DNA of 7,230 bases from Prevotellaceae bacterium (GCA_031270565.1 JAISXJ010000087.1:1-7230), one strand, 5' to 3'; shown: positions 1 through 6,292, counted from the first letter of the stretch. The notes: generated from the sequence alone by a model not told the origin. Numbers and translations: made by a program.

Positions 1-1
1 C

Positions 2-1111
2 TTCTCTTTTGACGACTTGCAGACGATTGTTGACAAATGCCGCGAACGACACGTAAAATCCTATCTTACAGTCAATACTATCATCTACGACAGCGATTTG
101 CCATTGATGCGCCGTACCGTTGACATAGCCAAATCCTCCGGCGTATCGGCAATTATTGCCTCCGACGTCGCCACTATGATATATGCCGTGCAACAAGGCG
201 TAGAGGTGCATCTTTCCACCCAGTTGAATATATCGAATGTGGAAGCGTTGCGATTTTATGCGCAGTTTGCCGATGTGGTAGTGCTGGCGCGGGAGTTGAC
301 AATGTCGCAGGTGGCAGAGATACATCGCGCCATTGTAGAGGAGCCTGTTCTTGGCTACAGCGGGAAGCCTGTCCGCATTGAAATGTTTTGTCATGGCGCA
401 CTCTGTATGGCGGTTTCCGGCAAATGCTATCTCAGTCTGCACGAATATAATGCTTCCGCCAATCGTGGCGCGTGCAATCAGATTTGCCGGCGCAGCTATA
501 CGGTGAAAGATACTGTTTCCGATATGGAACTGGAATTAGACAATGCCTGTATCATGTCTCCCAAAGACCTGAAGACTGTCCATTTTCTGAATAAAATGAT
601 TGATGCAGGCGTACGTGTTTTCAAAATTGAAGGGCGTGCGCGTGGTGCAGAATATGTGCATACGGTGGTGAGCTGTTACCGCGAAGCCATTGACAGTTAT
701 CTGGCAGGCGCTTTCACCGAAGAGAAAATAGCGGCTTGGGACGCCCGTCTGGCGCGGGTGTTCAATCGCGGCTTCTGGAACGGTTACTATCTTGGACAGC
801 GTCTTGGCGAATGGACGTCTGCTTATGGCTCTCAAGCTACGCATCGCAAGGTATATGTGGGGAAGTGTACTAATTTTTTCGGAAGAATAGGCGTTGCGGA
901 GTTTGTTGTTGAGGCGCACAGCCTGCGTCTTGGCGACGAAATTCTTGTTATTGGCGCCACAACGGGCGTTTATGAAGATACCGTCAAGGAGTTGCGTGTT
1001 GATATGGGAGTTGCGGACGTTGTTGAAAAGGGCGCTGTTTTCTCGCTGAAAACAACCGTTCCGCTGCATCGCAACGATAAACTCTATGTGCTGGTCAGCA
1101 ATTTCCCGTAA
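2..1111 (+). CDS. Peptidase U32 family protein (TrhP/YegQ-like tRNA uridine hydroxylation protein), 5'-truncated by window edge
   Basis: U32 proteins were first named collagenase-like proteases; the best-studied relatives (TrhP, RlhA) act in prephenate-dependent hydroxylation of uridine in tRNA or cytidine in rRNA. The U32 signature is complete at 380-436: E-x-F-x2-G-A-L-C-x4-G-x-C-x-L-S, followed by SANRGACNQICRRSY, which brings four cysteines close together. The stretch STQLNISN...VVVLAREL (about 220-300) is typical of the TIM-barrel part, and FKIEGRARGAEYV is the conserved segment after the cysteine cluster. From about 850 onward the protein matches the small C-terminal beta-barrel domain of the family. 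The frame is open to the left edge and already reads family-like residues (FSFDDLQTIVDK) before the TTG at 17, so the true start lies outside, with roughly 50 residues missing. The single U32 module favours TrhP over the longer RlhA, but the paralogue cannot be fixed from this window. The stop is TAA at 1109-1111. Confidence 0.9.
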   Translation, partial: FSFDDLQTIVDKCRERHVKSYLTVNTIIYDSDLPLMRRTVDIAKSSGVSAIIASDVATMIYAVQQGVEVHLSTQLNISNVEALRFYAQFADVVVLARELTMSQVAEIHRAIVEEPVLGYSGKPVRIEMFCHGALCMAVSGKCYLSLHEYNASANRGACNQICRRSYTVKDTVSDMELELDNACIMSPKDLKTVHFLNKMIDAGVRVFKIEGRARGAEYVHTVVSCYREAIDSYLAGAFTEEKIAAWDARLARVFNRGFWNGYYLGQRLGEWTSAYGSQATHRKVYVGKCTNFFGRIGVAEFVVEAHSLRLGDEILVIGATTGVYEDTVKELRVDMGVADVVEKGAVFSLKTTVPLHRNDKLYVLVSNFP

Positions 1112-1157
1112 AACAATCGCAAAGAGCATAAAACCATTAACCATAAAAGAATAATAG

Positions 1158-1165
1158 TACCTTTG
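1158..1165 (+). promoter_or_regulatory. Putative Bacteroidota promoter -7 box (TACCTTTG)
   Basis: TACCTTTG fits the Bacteroidota primary-sigma -7 consensus TAnnTTTG, and an identical box sits at 1305. No clear TTG-type -33 element lies about 20 nt upstream, so this rests on the -7 box alone. Transcription would begin near 1171-1173 and run into the terminator at 1217-1252 with no start codon between, which suggests a small RNA. Confidence 0.45.
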
Positions 1166-1171
1166 CACCGT

Positions 1172-1252
1172 TTCTCTATAGATTCATTGTCTTTTGGTTT
1201 CATATTTATTGGTGTTATAGCCACTCCCTGTGAAGGCAGTGGTTATTTTTTT
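1172..1252 (+). ncRNA. Candidate small RNA of about 80 nt between a promoter box and a terminator
   Basis: The stretch is bracketed by a TACCTTTG promoter box (1158-1165) and a strong intrinsic terminator hairpin with a long T run (1217-1252). No ATG occurs between 1166 and 1252, so any transcript would be non-coding. The 5' half is U-rich and unstructured by eye, and the 3' half is the terminator stem. I recognise no known RNA family. The alternative is that the hairpin simply terminates the upstream U32 gene and the box is a chance match. Confidence 0.3.
1217..1252 (+). terminator. Rho-independent terminator
   Basis: ATAGCCACT (1217-1225) pairs with AGTGGTTAT (1238-1246), including one G-U pair. 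The helix then has a C-C mismatch, a CC/GG extension and a six-base loop. A run of seven T follows directly (1246-1252). It would end readthrough from the U32 gene and any transcript starting near 1172. Confidence 0.8.
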
Positions 1253-1304
1253 ATGCGTTGACCGATGCCGAATGACCGGCTGTCAGCAACAGCGTGATTT
1301 TTTG

Positions 1305-1312
1305 TACCTTTG
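1305..1312 (+). promoter_or_regulatory. Putative promoter -7 box (TACCTTTG) for the acyltransferase-DedA operon
   Basis: This TAnnTTTG match is followed by GCAGACC and sits 41 nt ahead of the ATG at 1354, a normal leader length. No clear -33 TTG is visible. Upstream, GCTGT (1279-1283) and ACAGC (1289-1293) form a perfect 5-bp stem with a 5-nt loop, followed four bases later by six T (1298-1303). This could be a weak second terminator or a protein-binding site overlapping the promoter. Confidence 0.6.
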
Positions 1313-1353
1313 CAGACCACTAATCATAAGTAGCATTAATCATTTACAATGAC

Positions 1354-2214
1354 ATGCAGGAAAAAATCATTCAGATAGATGTTGCCGCAATTGTTCGCTC
1401 CAAGACGTCACGGCGTGTACCGAAGCGCCTTTTGCGCCGGCTGGCAAAAATTATTCATCAGGATGAAATCAACGTCTTTTTACGCGGCGAAGGTCGTTTC
1501 TGGGGATACCCTTTCTTCGGAGCGGTGTTAAAACTGGTGAATTTCACGGGACATATCGTCAATCTTGAGAACATCGAACGGGACAGACGTTTTATTTTCG
1601 TAGCCAATCATCCGCTTGGAGCGCTTGAGGCGATGGCGATTGGAGAACAGTTTGGCAGCTATTTCGGCGAAGACAAAATCAATTTCATAACAAATGACCT
1701 GCTCTCGCATCTGTTGCCGCTTGCGGATTATTTTACGCCGGTAAATGTTGTCTCTTCCAGTCAGGAACGGGATGTGGTTGACCGTCTTGACAAACTTTTC
1801 GCCTCCGATAAACAGATAATTATTTTTCCTTCCGGCGCCTGTTCCAGACGTTTCGGGAAAACCATTGCCGATTTTGAATGGAAGAAAATGTTTGTTGCAA
1901 AAGCGCGGCAATACGGACGCGACGTTGTGCCGGTACATATTACGGGACGTAATTCCAATTTCTTTTATAATCTCTCCGCTGTTCGTCGGGCATTGGGGGT
2001 GAAGTTTAATCTGGAACTGCTTTTTCTTCCGGACGAAATGTTTAAACAACGGAATAATGCCATTCAAATCACAGTTGGAACGCCTGTGGCGTGGCAGACA
2101 TTCGACCGAAGTTACAGCGACTTCCAATGGGCACAGAAAATCCGCCGGATGGTTTATGATATGGGCGAAAATGCTCTTTCTACACAGGTTTTGAATCGAA
2201 AAAAAGGTTGTTAA
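1354..2214 (+). CDS. PlsC-like lysophospholipid/glycerolipid acyltransferase (Bacteroidota GlsA-like subgroup)
   Basis: The 286-residue protein is a probable membrane-associated acyltransferase that moves a fatty acyl group onto a lyso-lipid. PlsC family blocks appear in order: FVANHPLGALEA (residues 82-93, catalytic His86), IIIFPSGACSRR (about 155-165, in place of the usual FPEGTRS), and VVPVHITGRNSNFF, the later conserved VPV block. The N-terminal stretch with KIIHQDEIN is, from memory, typical of the Bacteroidota homologues that include the O-acyltransferase GlsA of glycine-lipid synthesis. I see no adjacent N-acyltransferase (GlsB), so the exact substrate is open: lysophosphatidic acid or an N-acyl amino acid. 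The family's usual acid after the catalytic His (H-x4-D in PlsC, H-x5-D in the NHPLGGLD subgroup) is replaced by H-x5-E. The ATG at 1354 is the first in-frame start after the promoter box. The TAA is 4 nt from the next gene, indicating an operon. Confidence 0.8.
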   Translation: MQEKIIQIDVAAIVRSKTSRRVPKRLLRRLAKIIHQDEINVFLRGEGRFWGYPFFGAVLKLVNFTGHIVNLENIERDRRFIFVANHPLGALEAMAIGEQFGSYFGEDKINFITNDLLSHLLPLADYFTPVNVVSSSQERDVVDRLDKLFASDKQIIIFPSGACSRRFGKTIADFEWKKMFVAKARQYGRDVVPVHITGRNSNFFYNLSAVRRALGVKFNLELLFLPDEMFKQRNNAIQITVGTPVAWQTFDRSYSDFQWAQKIRRMVYDMGENALSTQVLNRKKGC

Positions 2215-2218
2215 TAAT

Positions 2219-3202
2219 ATGAACAAATTTATTGACCGTTCGCTTTTGGGCGCTGTAGTGCTGACACTGTTTGCAGCAGTTTGCTGGTTTTTGCCGCTTG
2301 TATTCCTGCCGGCAGAGCCTCAAACGATAATCAACGTGCAATGGATGGGTGAGATGGTGCACTTTGCAATCTCTCCCGTCTGGGCGCGGGTGTTGCAGTT
2401 TCTGCTGATATGCCTGTTTGGTTACTGGTGGCGTCGCCTGCTGGTGGTACATCAGTTGATTGCCATCAAAAATTATCTGCCCTATACGCTCTTTATCATG
2501 CTGGTAACGTTTAATGCCGAATATACACAGTTTTCCATTCAGACGGTTATACTGGTGTTTTATATGCTGGCATTGCAGATGCTGTTTCGGATACCCACCG
2601 GAAACAACTACACCATTCGGGCGATGAACATCACAACATTACTCACCATTGCCGCTACGTTTGAACCGGAATTTATCTATATGATTCCGCTGTTCTGGTG
2701 GGGATTTGCCGTATTTAATGTCATGTCCTGGCAGGTATTTTTTGCCTCTCTGCTTGGAGTGGGCGGGATAGCAATCGTTATGGCGTGTCTGTGCTACCTC
2801 TGCGACCGTATGGACATCATTTTTCACTGGATAGACAATTTTCCATTACCTGCTATCGGTGAATGGTTTTTGCCGGACAAACTGTCAACGCAACTGTTTT
2901 GGATAGTGTTTCTGCTGACGGTGCTGATAGCAGTTGTTCGTCACGCCTTTTCGCATCTGCGTTTACTGCAGAAAGTGCGTCTGTCGCACACCTATCTGGT
3001 ATGTCTGGCAATTGTTTTGGTACTGTTACGTATCGGAGGAATACTTTTTCCGCACGGTGATTTGATGATATGGCTTTTTCTCAGTAGCTTTTTGGCGCTC
3101 TTCTTTGCGGAATGTCGCCCCCGTGCGGCTACAATAGGCTTTATCCTGTTTCTGGTTGCCGAGTTCTTGACATTTATATTTCACCTGACAACCCTCCAAT
3201 GA
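2219..3202 (+). CDS. Polytopic inner-membrane protein of unknown function (possibly DUF6427-like)
   Basis: The protein has 327 residues and about nine hydrophobic segments, for example residues 9-31, 53-68, 103-123, about 137-160, 170-192, 225-245, 258-275, 280-297 and 303-322, so it lies almost entirely in the inner membrane. Short charged loops such as WWRRLL and RHAFSHLRLLQKVR follow the positive-inside pattern. I see no catalytic motif, nucleotide-binding loop or known transporter signature. Length and topology recall the Bacteroidota family DUF6427, but that is a guess from memory. It starts 4 nt after the acyltransferase stop and its TGA overlaps the ATG of the next gene (ATGA at 3199-3202), so it is translationally tied to a DedA-type protein. 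A role in envelope lipid or isoprenoid handling is an inference from neighbours only. Confidence 0.75.
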   Translation: MNKFIDRSLLGAVVLTLFAAVCWFLPLVFLPAEPQTIINVQWMGEMVHFAISPVWARVLQFLLICLFGYWWRRLLVVHQLIAIKNYLPYTLFIMLVTFNAEYTQFSIQTVILVFYMLALQMLFRIPTGNNYTIRAMNITTLLTIAATFEPEFIYMIPLFWWGFAVFNVMSWQVFFASLLGVGGIAIVMACLCYLCDRMDIIFHWIDNFPLPAIGEWFLPDKLSTQLFWIVFLLTVLIAVVRHAFSHLRLLQKVRLSHTYLVCLAIVLVLLRIGGILFPHGDLMIWLFLSSFLALFFAECRPRAATIGFILFLVAEFLTFIFHLTTLQ

Positions 3203-3639
3203 TTACCTTTATTACATGGGGATATATAGGGTTGTTTGTTGCTTCTTTTCTGGCGGCAACAATTTTGCCATTCTGTTCGGAGGTTGTATTTTCCACGCTT
3301 GTTTATAACGGGTCAAATCCGTGGATTTGTCTTGCCGTAGCCACAGTGGGGAACTGGCTGGGCGGACTGACGTGTTACTGGATAGGATGGCTGGGCAAAA
3401 TAACGTGGATAGAGAAATGGCTGCGTATTCCGAAGTCGAAGATAGACCGTTTTATGCATCTGGTAGGTCGCTACGGCAACTGGCTGGCATTTTTCTCTTT
3501 TCTGCCGTGGGTAGGCGATGCCATCGCTGTAGCGGCGGGGCTGTTTCGGTGTCGGCTGTGGATTGTTGCTGTGTCGATGCTGTTTGGCAAATTTGTACGC
3601 TACGCCGTCTGGATGTACCTGAATAGCGCTATCTTTTAG
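3199..3639 (+). CDS. DedA/YqaA-family membrane protein (SNARE-associated Golgi/VTT domain)
   Basis: The 146-residue length is typical of the short YqaA branch of DedA proteins. DedA proteins act in the inner membrane in lipid or undecaprenyl-phosphate recycling and proton-motive-force homeostasis. Supporting motifs are GYIGLFVASFLAATILPFCSE (residues 8-28, ending in the conserved acid Glu28), GNWLGG...YWIG (51-63), FLPWVGDAIAVAAG (101-114, the helix-breaking Pro and Gly-Asp of the family) and GKFVRY (130-135, with the conserved Arg). The same frame is open upstream to an ATG at 3112, but those 29 residues are polar, lie inside the previous gene and lack family likeness. The ATG at 3199 gives the usual N-terminus and a translationally coupled ATGA overlap. 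It is the last gene of the operon, with a terminator just after it. Confidence 0.88.
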   Translation: MITFITWGYIGLFVASFLAATILPFCSEVVFSTLVYNGSNPWICLAVATVGNWLGGLTCYWIGWLGKITWIEKWLRIPKSKIDRFMHLVGRYGNWLAFFSFLPWVGDAIAVAAGLFRCRLWIVAVSMLFGKFVRYAVWMYLNSAIF

Positions 3640-3652
3640 GGTTATCCTTCTT

Positions 3653-3687
3653 AAAAAAGCCCCCATCGCTGGAGGCTTTTAGTTTTT
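3653..3687. terminator. Bidirectional rho-independent terminator between convergent genes
   Basis: AAAAGCCCCC (3655-3664) pairs with GGAGGCTTTT (3671-3680) around the loop ATCGCT, with one C-A mismatch. On the plus strand the stem is followed by AGTTTTT and ends the DedA operon. On the minus strand it is followed by a run of six T (3658-3653) and ends the TonB receptor transcript, making it the better terminator on that strand. It also overlaps the stop codon of the gene remnant at 3679-3723. Confidence 0.85.
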
Positions 3688-3723
3688 CACGCACCGCACG
3701 TTAAAGCCGTCCGCTGTTATTAA
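3679..3723 (-). pseudogene. C-terminal remnant of a FISUMP-domain protein
   Basis: Read on the minus strand from about 3723, the DNA translates as LITADGFNVRCVKN followed by TAA (3681-3679). GFxVRCVK(D/N)-stop is the characteristic end of FISUMP-domain proteins (Fibrobacter succinogenes major paralogous domain), usually surface lipoproteins in Bacteroidota. It starts where the TonB receptor's stop codon lies, in a different frame, and there is no room for the rest of the domain. The simplest reading is that the last dozen codons and the terminator of a lost FISUMP gene remain, with the receptor gene now joined to them. It has no start of its own and would not be translated except by frameshift at the receptor's end. 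With so few residues, chance resemblance remains possible. Confidence 0.5.
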
Positions 3724-5975
3724 AATACCACTGTAAAACCTGCGTGGGCATTTATTCCCGCCTGCGGATAATACCATGGCATCTGCTTTTGATTCTTTTT
3801 GGAGAATACGCCGGAAGCATCCGCACCCTCAAAATAACTGTACGTCCCGCCATTCGATATGTATTTTGTATCGAATAAATTGTTTATCTGCGCCTTCAGA
3901 ACAAGTTCCTTAACACCCTTTTTGAGCGGAACAGTGTATGAGGCAGTCAAATTATTGATACAATATGCCTTGAGCATCGCCCGGGCGCTCATAGTGTTGT
4001 CGAGATACTGCCTGCCGACAACATTGGTTTGTAACGCCGCATTGAACTGTTTAATATTGAATGAAAACAAACTGCCTGCGGTAATGTTTGGCGAGAAGGC
4101 GATGTCCGTCAGACCATAATTGACCTCTACCTGTCCGTCGTGCGCTGCCACTTGCGGGTCGTCCCAGTCGGCATACCAGTCGTCCACCCAGTCGGTGAAA
4201 TTGATAATTTTGTTGCGGCTGAAGGTTACATTTCCATCCCAGCGCAGCCATTTGGCAATCTGCACGCCGGCAATCAGTTCTATGCCCGTCCGGTAACTGT
4301 CTTTGACATTTTTGGTCAGGTACGCCCCCACGTCGCTGTATTGTCCCGTAAGAACTAACTGGTTTTTATAATCCATAAAATAGAGGTTTACGGCTGCACT
4401 CCAGCGGCTGTGTCGAAACATATATCCCGCCTCATAATCGTAGAGTTGCTCCGGCAGGGGATGATTATTGCTGCCCGATTCGGTATAATTCGACCGGCTC
4501 GGTTCGCGGTTGGCTACGGCAAATTTGGCATAGACCGTATGCCCGTTCTTTTGGTAGGTAATACCCGCCTTCGGATTGAAAAAATGAAAGGACTTGTGCA
4601 ACGAGAATGGCAGCAAATCCTCGTCATTGATGCCGTCAATCCTGTAGTCAATGTAACGGTACTGAGCATCGCCGTAAAGCATCCAGTGCGGGGTGATGTT
4701 CCAGTTGAGTTTTGTATAAACGGTCGCATCACTTTTTCGGGCATCGCTACGGTAATATTCGTGTTCATTGTCCACCGGCAACGGATAGTTTCGCAGCCAA
4801 AGCGCCCGCCCGAAATGTGCGCCAAGATAGCGATTGACAGCGCCTCCCATCGAGAGTAAAAGGTTGTTGGTGGTATGATTGGCAGAGACTGTTCCACCGA
4901 AAAAATGATTGTCAAGATGCTTTTGGCGCACCAAATCCGACCTTTTCACCGTAGCCATAGCATCATTCGTATAGTTCAGCAAGGCGTAATCGGCAAACTT
5001 GGCGTCGGCTTTATACTGTTCATAATAGCCGTTTCCGCGCGTATAATGTGCCGTTGCAGTCATATTCCATGCCGAAGAAAAGATGTGCGACAGGAGCAAC
5101 TGTGTATGCTGCTGTTGATAGTTGTCCGTCTGATTTTTGTAAAAAGCTTCGTTTCCGTTGTCATCCAAATAGCGTCCTGCGGGATTGTACCGGCGATTGG
5201 TTGCCATAGTGATGCTGTCGACACCATCCCACGCCATATAAGTTTTTTCTTTTCCGCCAAAAATCAACAACTTTACCATCGTATTGGCGCCATAATAACC
5301 GCCTGAGGCGCTGTAAGAATATAAATCGGACTTTGCGCGTTCCAGATAGCCGCTGGAATTTACCTTTGAGAAACGCGCATCAAAAGCGAAGCCATTATTT
5401 AACAAGCCCGTGCCGATTTTCGCCATTTCACGAAATGTGCCGTACATGCCGCCGTTAAAGGTAATTTCTGCGTAAGGCGTCGCAACAACCATACCGGTAA
5501 GCATATTCACCGATGCGCCAAAGGCAGCCGCGCCATTCGTGGATGTGCCAACACCGCGTTCCACCAGAACATCCGCCGTCGAAGCCGCCATATCCGTCAG
5601 ATTTACCCAGAAGACGGTTTGCGATTCTGCGTCATTCAACGGCACGCCATTCACCGTTGTGTTGATGCGGGTGTGGTCGGTGCCGCGAATACGAAAATAG
5701 GTGTAACCAATCCCCAAACCATCGTCGGAGGTTGCCACCAGCGATGGCGTCATTGAGAGCAGAAACGGCAGATTGACGCCGTTGTTGGCGTTCTGCATCT
5801 GTTCTGACGAGATATTTTCGGAGGTTAATCCGTTACCGATGCCTGCTCTGGTGGCGGATACAATCACCTCTTCAAGTCGATTCGCAGGCAAAACGGAATC
5901 GACAGGCGCATTTTCTGCCGCCAAATGACACGATGTGGCAGCAAGCATTAAGAAAAGAATTTGTTTTTTTTGCAT
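3720..5975 (-). CDS. TonB-dependent outer-membrane receptor, probable thiamin/thiamin-precursor transporter (OMthi-like)
   Basis: The 751-residue protein is an outer-membrane beta-barrel that imports a ligand using TonB-ExbBD energy. Residues 1-20 form a Sec signal peptide (KK, hydrophobic LFLMLAA, likely cut after HLAA). Cys16 is not in a convincing lipobox. The TonB box is EEVIVSA (35-41). The plug follows, with FRIRGTDHTRINTTVNGVPLND around residues 94-115 and the VLVERGVGTSTNGAAAFGASVNM block near 135-157. The remainder is barrel, with NNLFDTKYIS near the end and a terminal aromatic (TVVF) typical of BAM substrates. It lacks the carboxypeptidase-like N-terminal domain of SusC proteins and has no SusD partner. 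A TPP riboswitch lies in its leader, which is what identifies the ligand as thiamin or a precursor; Bacteroides species have such receptors (OMthi) repressed when TPP is plentiful. OMthi commonly sits with pnuT and a thiamin pyrophosphokinase gene, and neither is present here. The A-rich start (ATGCAAAAAAAA) without Shine-Dalgarno fits the phylum. Confidence 0.92.
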   Translation of the reverse strand: MQKKQILFLMLAATSCHLAAENAPVDSVLPANRLEEVIVSATRAGIGNGLTSENISSEQMQNANNGVNLPFLLSMTPSLVATSDDGLGIGYTYFRIRGTDHTRINTTVNGVPLNDAESQTVFWVNLTDMAASTADVLVERGVGTSTNGAAAFGASVNMLTGMVVATPYAEITFNGGMYGTFREMAKIGTGLLNNGFAFDARFSKVNSSGYLERAKSDLYSYSASGGYYGANTMVKLLIFGGKEKTYMAWDGVDSITMATNRRYNPAGRYLDDNGNEAFYKNQTDNYQQQHTQLLLSHIFSSAWNMTATAHYTRGNGYYEQYKADAKFADYALLNYTNDAMATVKRSDLVRQKHLDNHFFGGTVSANHTTNNLLLSMGGAVNRYLGAHFGRALWLRNYPLPVDNEHEYYRSDARKSDATVYTKLNWNITPHWMLYGDAQYRYIDYRIDGINDEDLLPFSLHKSFHFFNPKAGITYQKNGHTVYAKFAVANREPSRSNYTESGSNNHPLPEQLYDYEAGYMFRHSRWSAAVNLYFMDYKNQLVLTGQYSDVGAYLTKNVKDSYRTGIELIAGVQIAKWLRWDGNVTFSRNKIINFTDWVDDWYADWDDPQVAAHDGQVEVNYGLTDIAFSPNITAGSLFSFNIKQFNAALQTNVVGRQYLDNTMSARAMLKAYCINNLTASYTVPLKKGVKELVLKAQINNLFDTKYISNGGTYSYFEGADASGVFSKKNQKQMPWYYPQAGINAHAGFTVVF

Positions 5976-6041
5976 ATAGCTTTTAATGTTTTTGGCAACC
6001 CTAACAATTGCCGGTTGTTAAACTTAAATGCCACATACATC

Positions 6042-6074
6042 AGGGAAACAGGTTAGATGGTCTTCTTTTTCCCT
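6042..6074 (-). promoter_or_regulatory. Possible expression-platform helix competing with the TPP aptamer
   Basis: On the minus strand AGGGAAA (6074-6068), part of the conserved 3' edge of the TPP aptamer, is perfectly complementary to TTTCCCT (6048-6042) located 19 nt downstream. The 7-bp helix cannot coexist with the full ligand-bound fold, so it could form when TPP is scarce. No intrinsic terminator with a U run is visible between the aptamer and the ATG, so control may act on translation or through another route. A second small stem, TAACAA/TTGTTA (6002-6007 with 6015-6020), lies nearer the start codon. Confidence 0.4.
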
Positions 6075-6139
6075 TCGCAGCATTACCTGCGCAGGTTCAA
6101 AGGGTATGATCTCAGCCCGATAGGTAGGGCACCCCCAAG
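6066..6139 (-). promoter_or_regulatory. TPP riboswitch (THI element)
   Basis: The minus strand carries the THI-box landmarks in order: GGGGGTGCCC, then the P3 arm GCCC/GGGC (6127-6130 with 6115-6118), then CTGAGA (6115-6110), the TPP pyrimidine-binding motif. These are followed by ATACCC (near 6107-6102), GAACCTG (6098-6092), and GGTAATGCTGCGAAGGGAA, the pyrophosphate-binding part. All match the universal TPP aptamer. It begins about 40 nt after the probable transcription start and ends about 90 nt before the receptor ATG. In this position it would lower receptor expression when cellular TPP is high. Confidence 0.96.
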
Positions 6140-6149
6140 TATGTAGATA

Positions 6150-6178
6150 ATTTCAGCGTCTCTATTTTTGGCTGAAAT
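6150..6178 (-). other. Perfect 8-bp hairpin at the 5' end of the receptor mRNA
   Basis: ATTTCAGC (6150-6157) and GCTGAAAT (6171-6178) are perfect inverted repeats around a 13-nt loop. The promoter box at 6186-6193 predicts a start near 6179-6181, so the hairpin would form at the very 5' end of the transcript, ahead of the riboswitch. Terminal stem-loops of this kind often protect mRNA from decay. An operator for a dimeric regulator is the alternative. Confidence 0.55.
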
Positions 6179-6185
6179 ACGGCGG

Positions 6186-6193
6186 CAAAAGTA
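6186..6193 (-). promoter_or_regulatory. Promoter -7 box (TACTTTTG) of the TPP-riboswitch/TonB receptor transcript
   Basis: On the minus strand TACTTTTG matches TAnnTTTG and is placed exactly as expected upstream of the leader hairpin and riboswitch. No clear -33 TTG is seen; the region holds two tandem copies of TTACTGA (plus strand 6202-6208 and 6209-6215), which may be chance. Confidence 0.65.
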
Positions 6194-6292
6194 ATGCTTT
6201 TTTACTGATTACTGATTAATCGCCTGAAAAGATTTAGCCATTATGTGAATATGACTGATGTTGCATTACCATTAAATACCCTACAAATACAA

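Noticed and set aside
536..1168. 210-codon open frame antisense to the U32 gene
   Set aside because: It is a shadow of a clearly coding frame; its translation has no family-like motif and its start lies in the intergenic terminator region.
1528..2226. 232-codon open frame antisense to the acyltransferase gene
   Set aside because: The plus strand carries recognisable acyltransferase motifs over the same bases, and the antisense product is rich in Arg, His and Lys without domain structure.
3112..3198. N-terminal extension of the DedA/YqaA protein from an in-frame ATG at 3112
   Set aside because: The extra 29 residues are polar, lack family likeness and lie inside the preceding membrane-protein gene. 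The ATG at 3199 gives a normal DedA N-terminus and an ATGA coupling.
4410..5306. Plus-strand open frames of 149 and 143 codons inside the TonB receptor gene
   Set aside because: They are antisense to conserved receptor sequence, without promoter or family resemblance.
5926..5975. Lipoprotein signal (Cys16) in the TonB receptor
   Set aside because: The residues before Cys16 (AATS) do not fit a good lipobox, and outer-membrane receptors are normally cut by signal peptidase I; a site after HLAA is available.
6202..6218. Tandem TTACTGA repeat as an operator near the receptor promoter
   Set aside because: Only two short copies in AT-rich DNA; too little to support a binding site.
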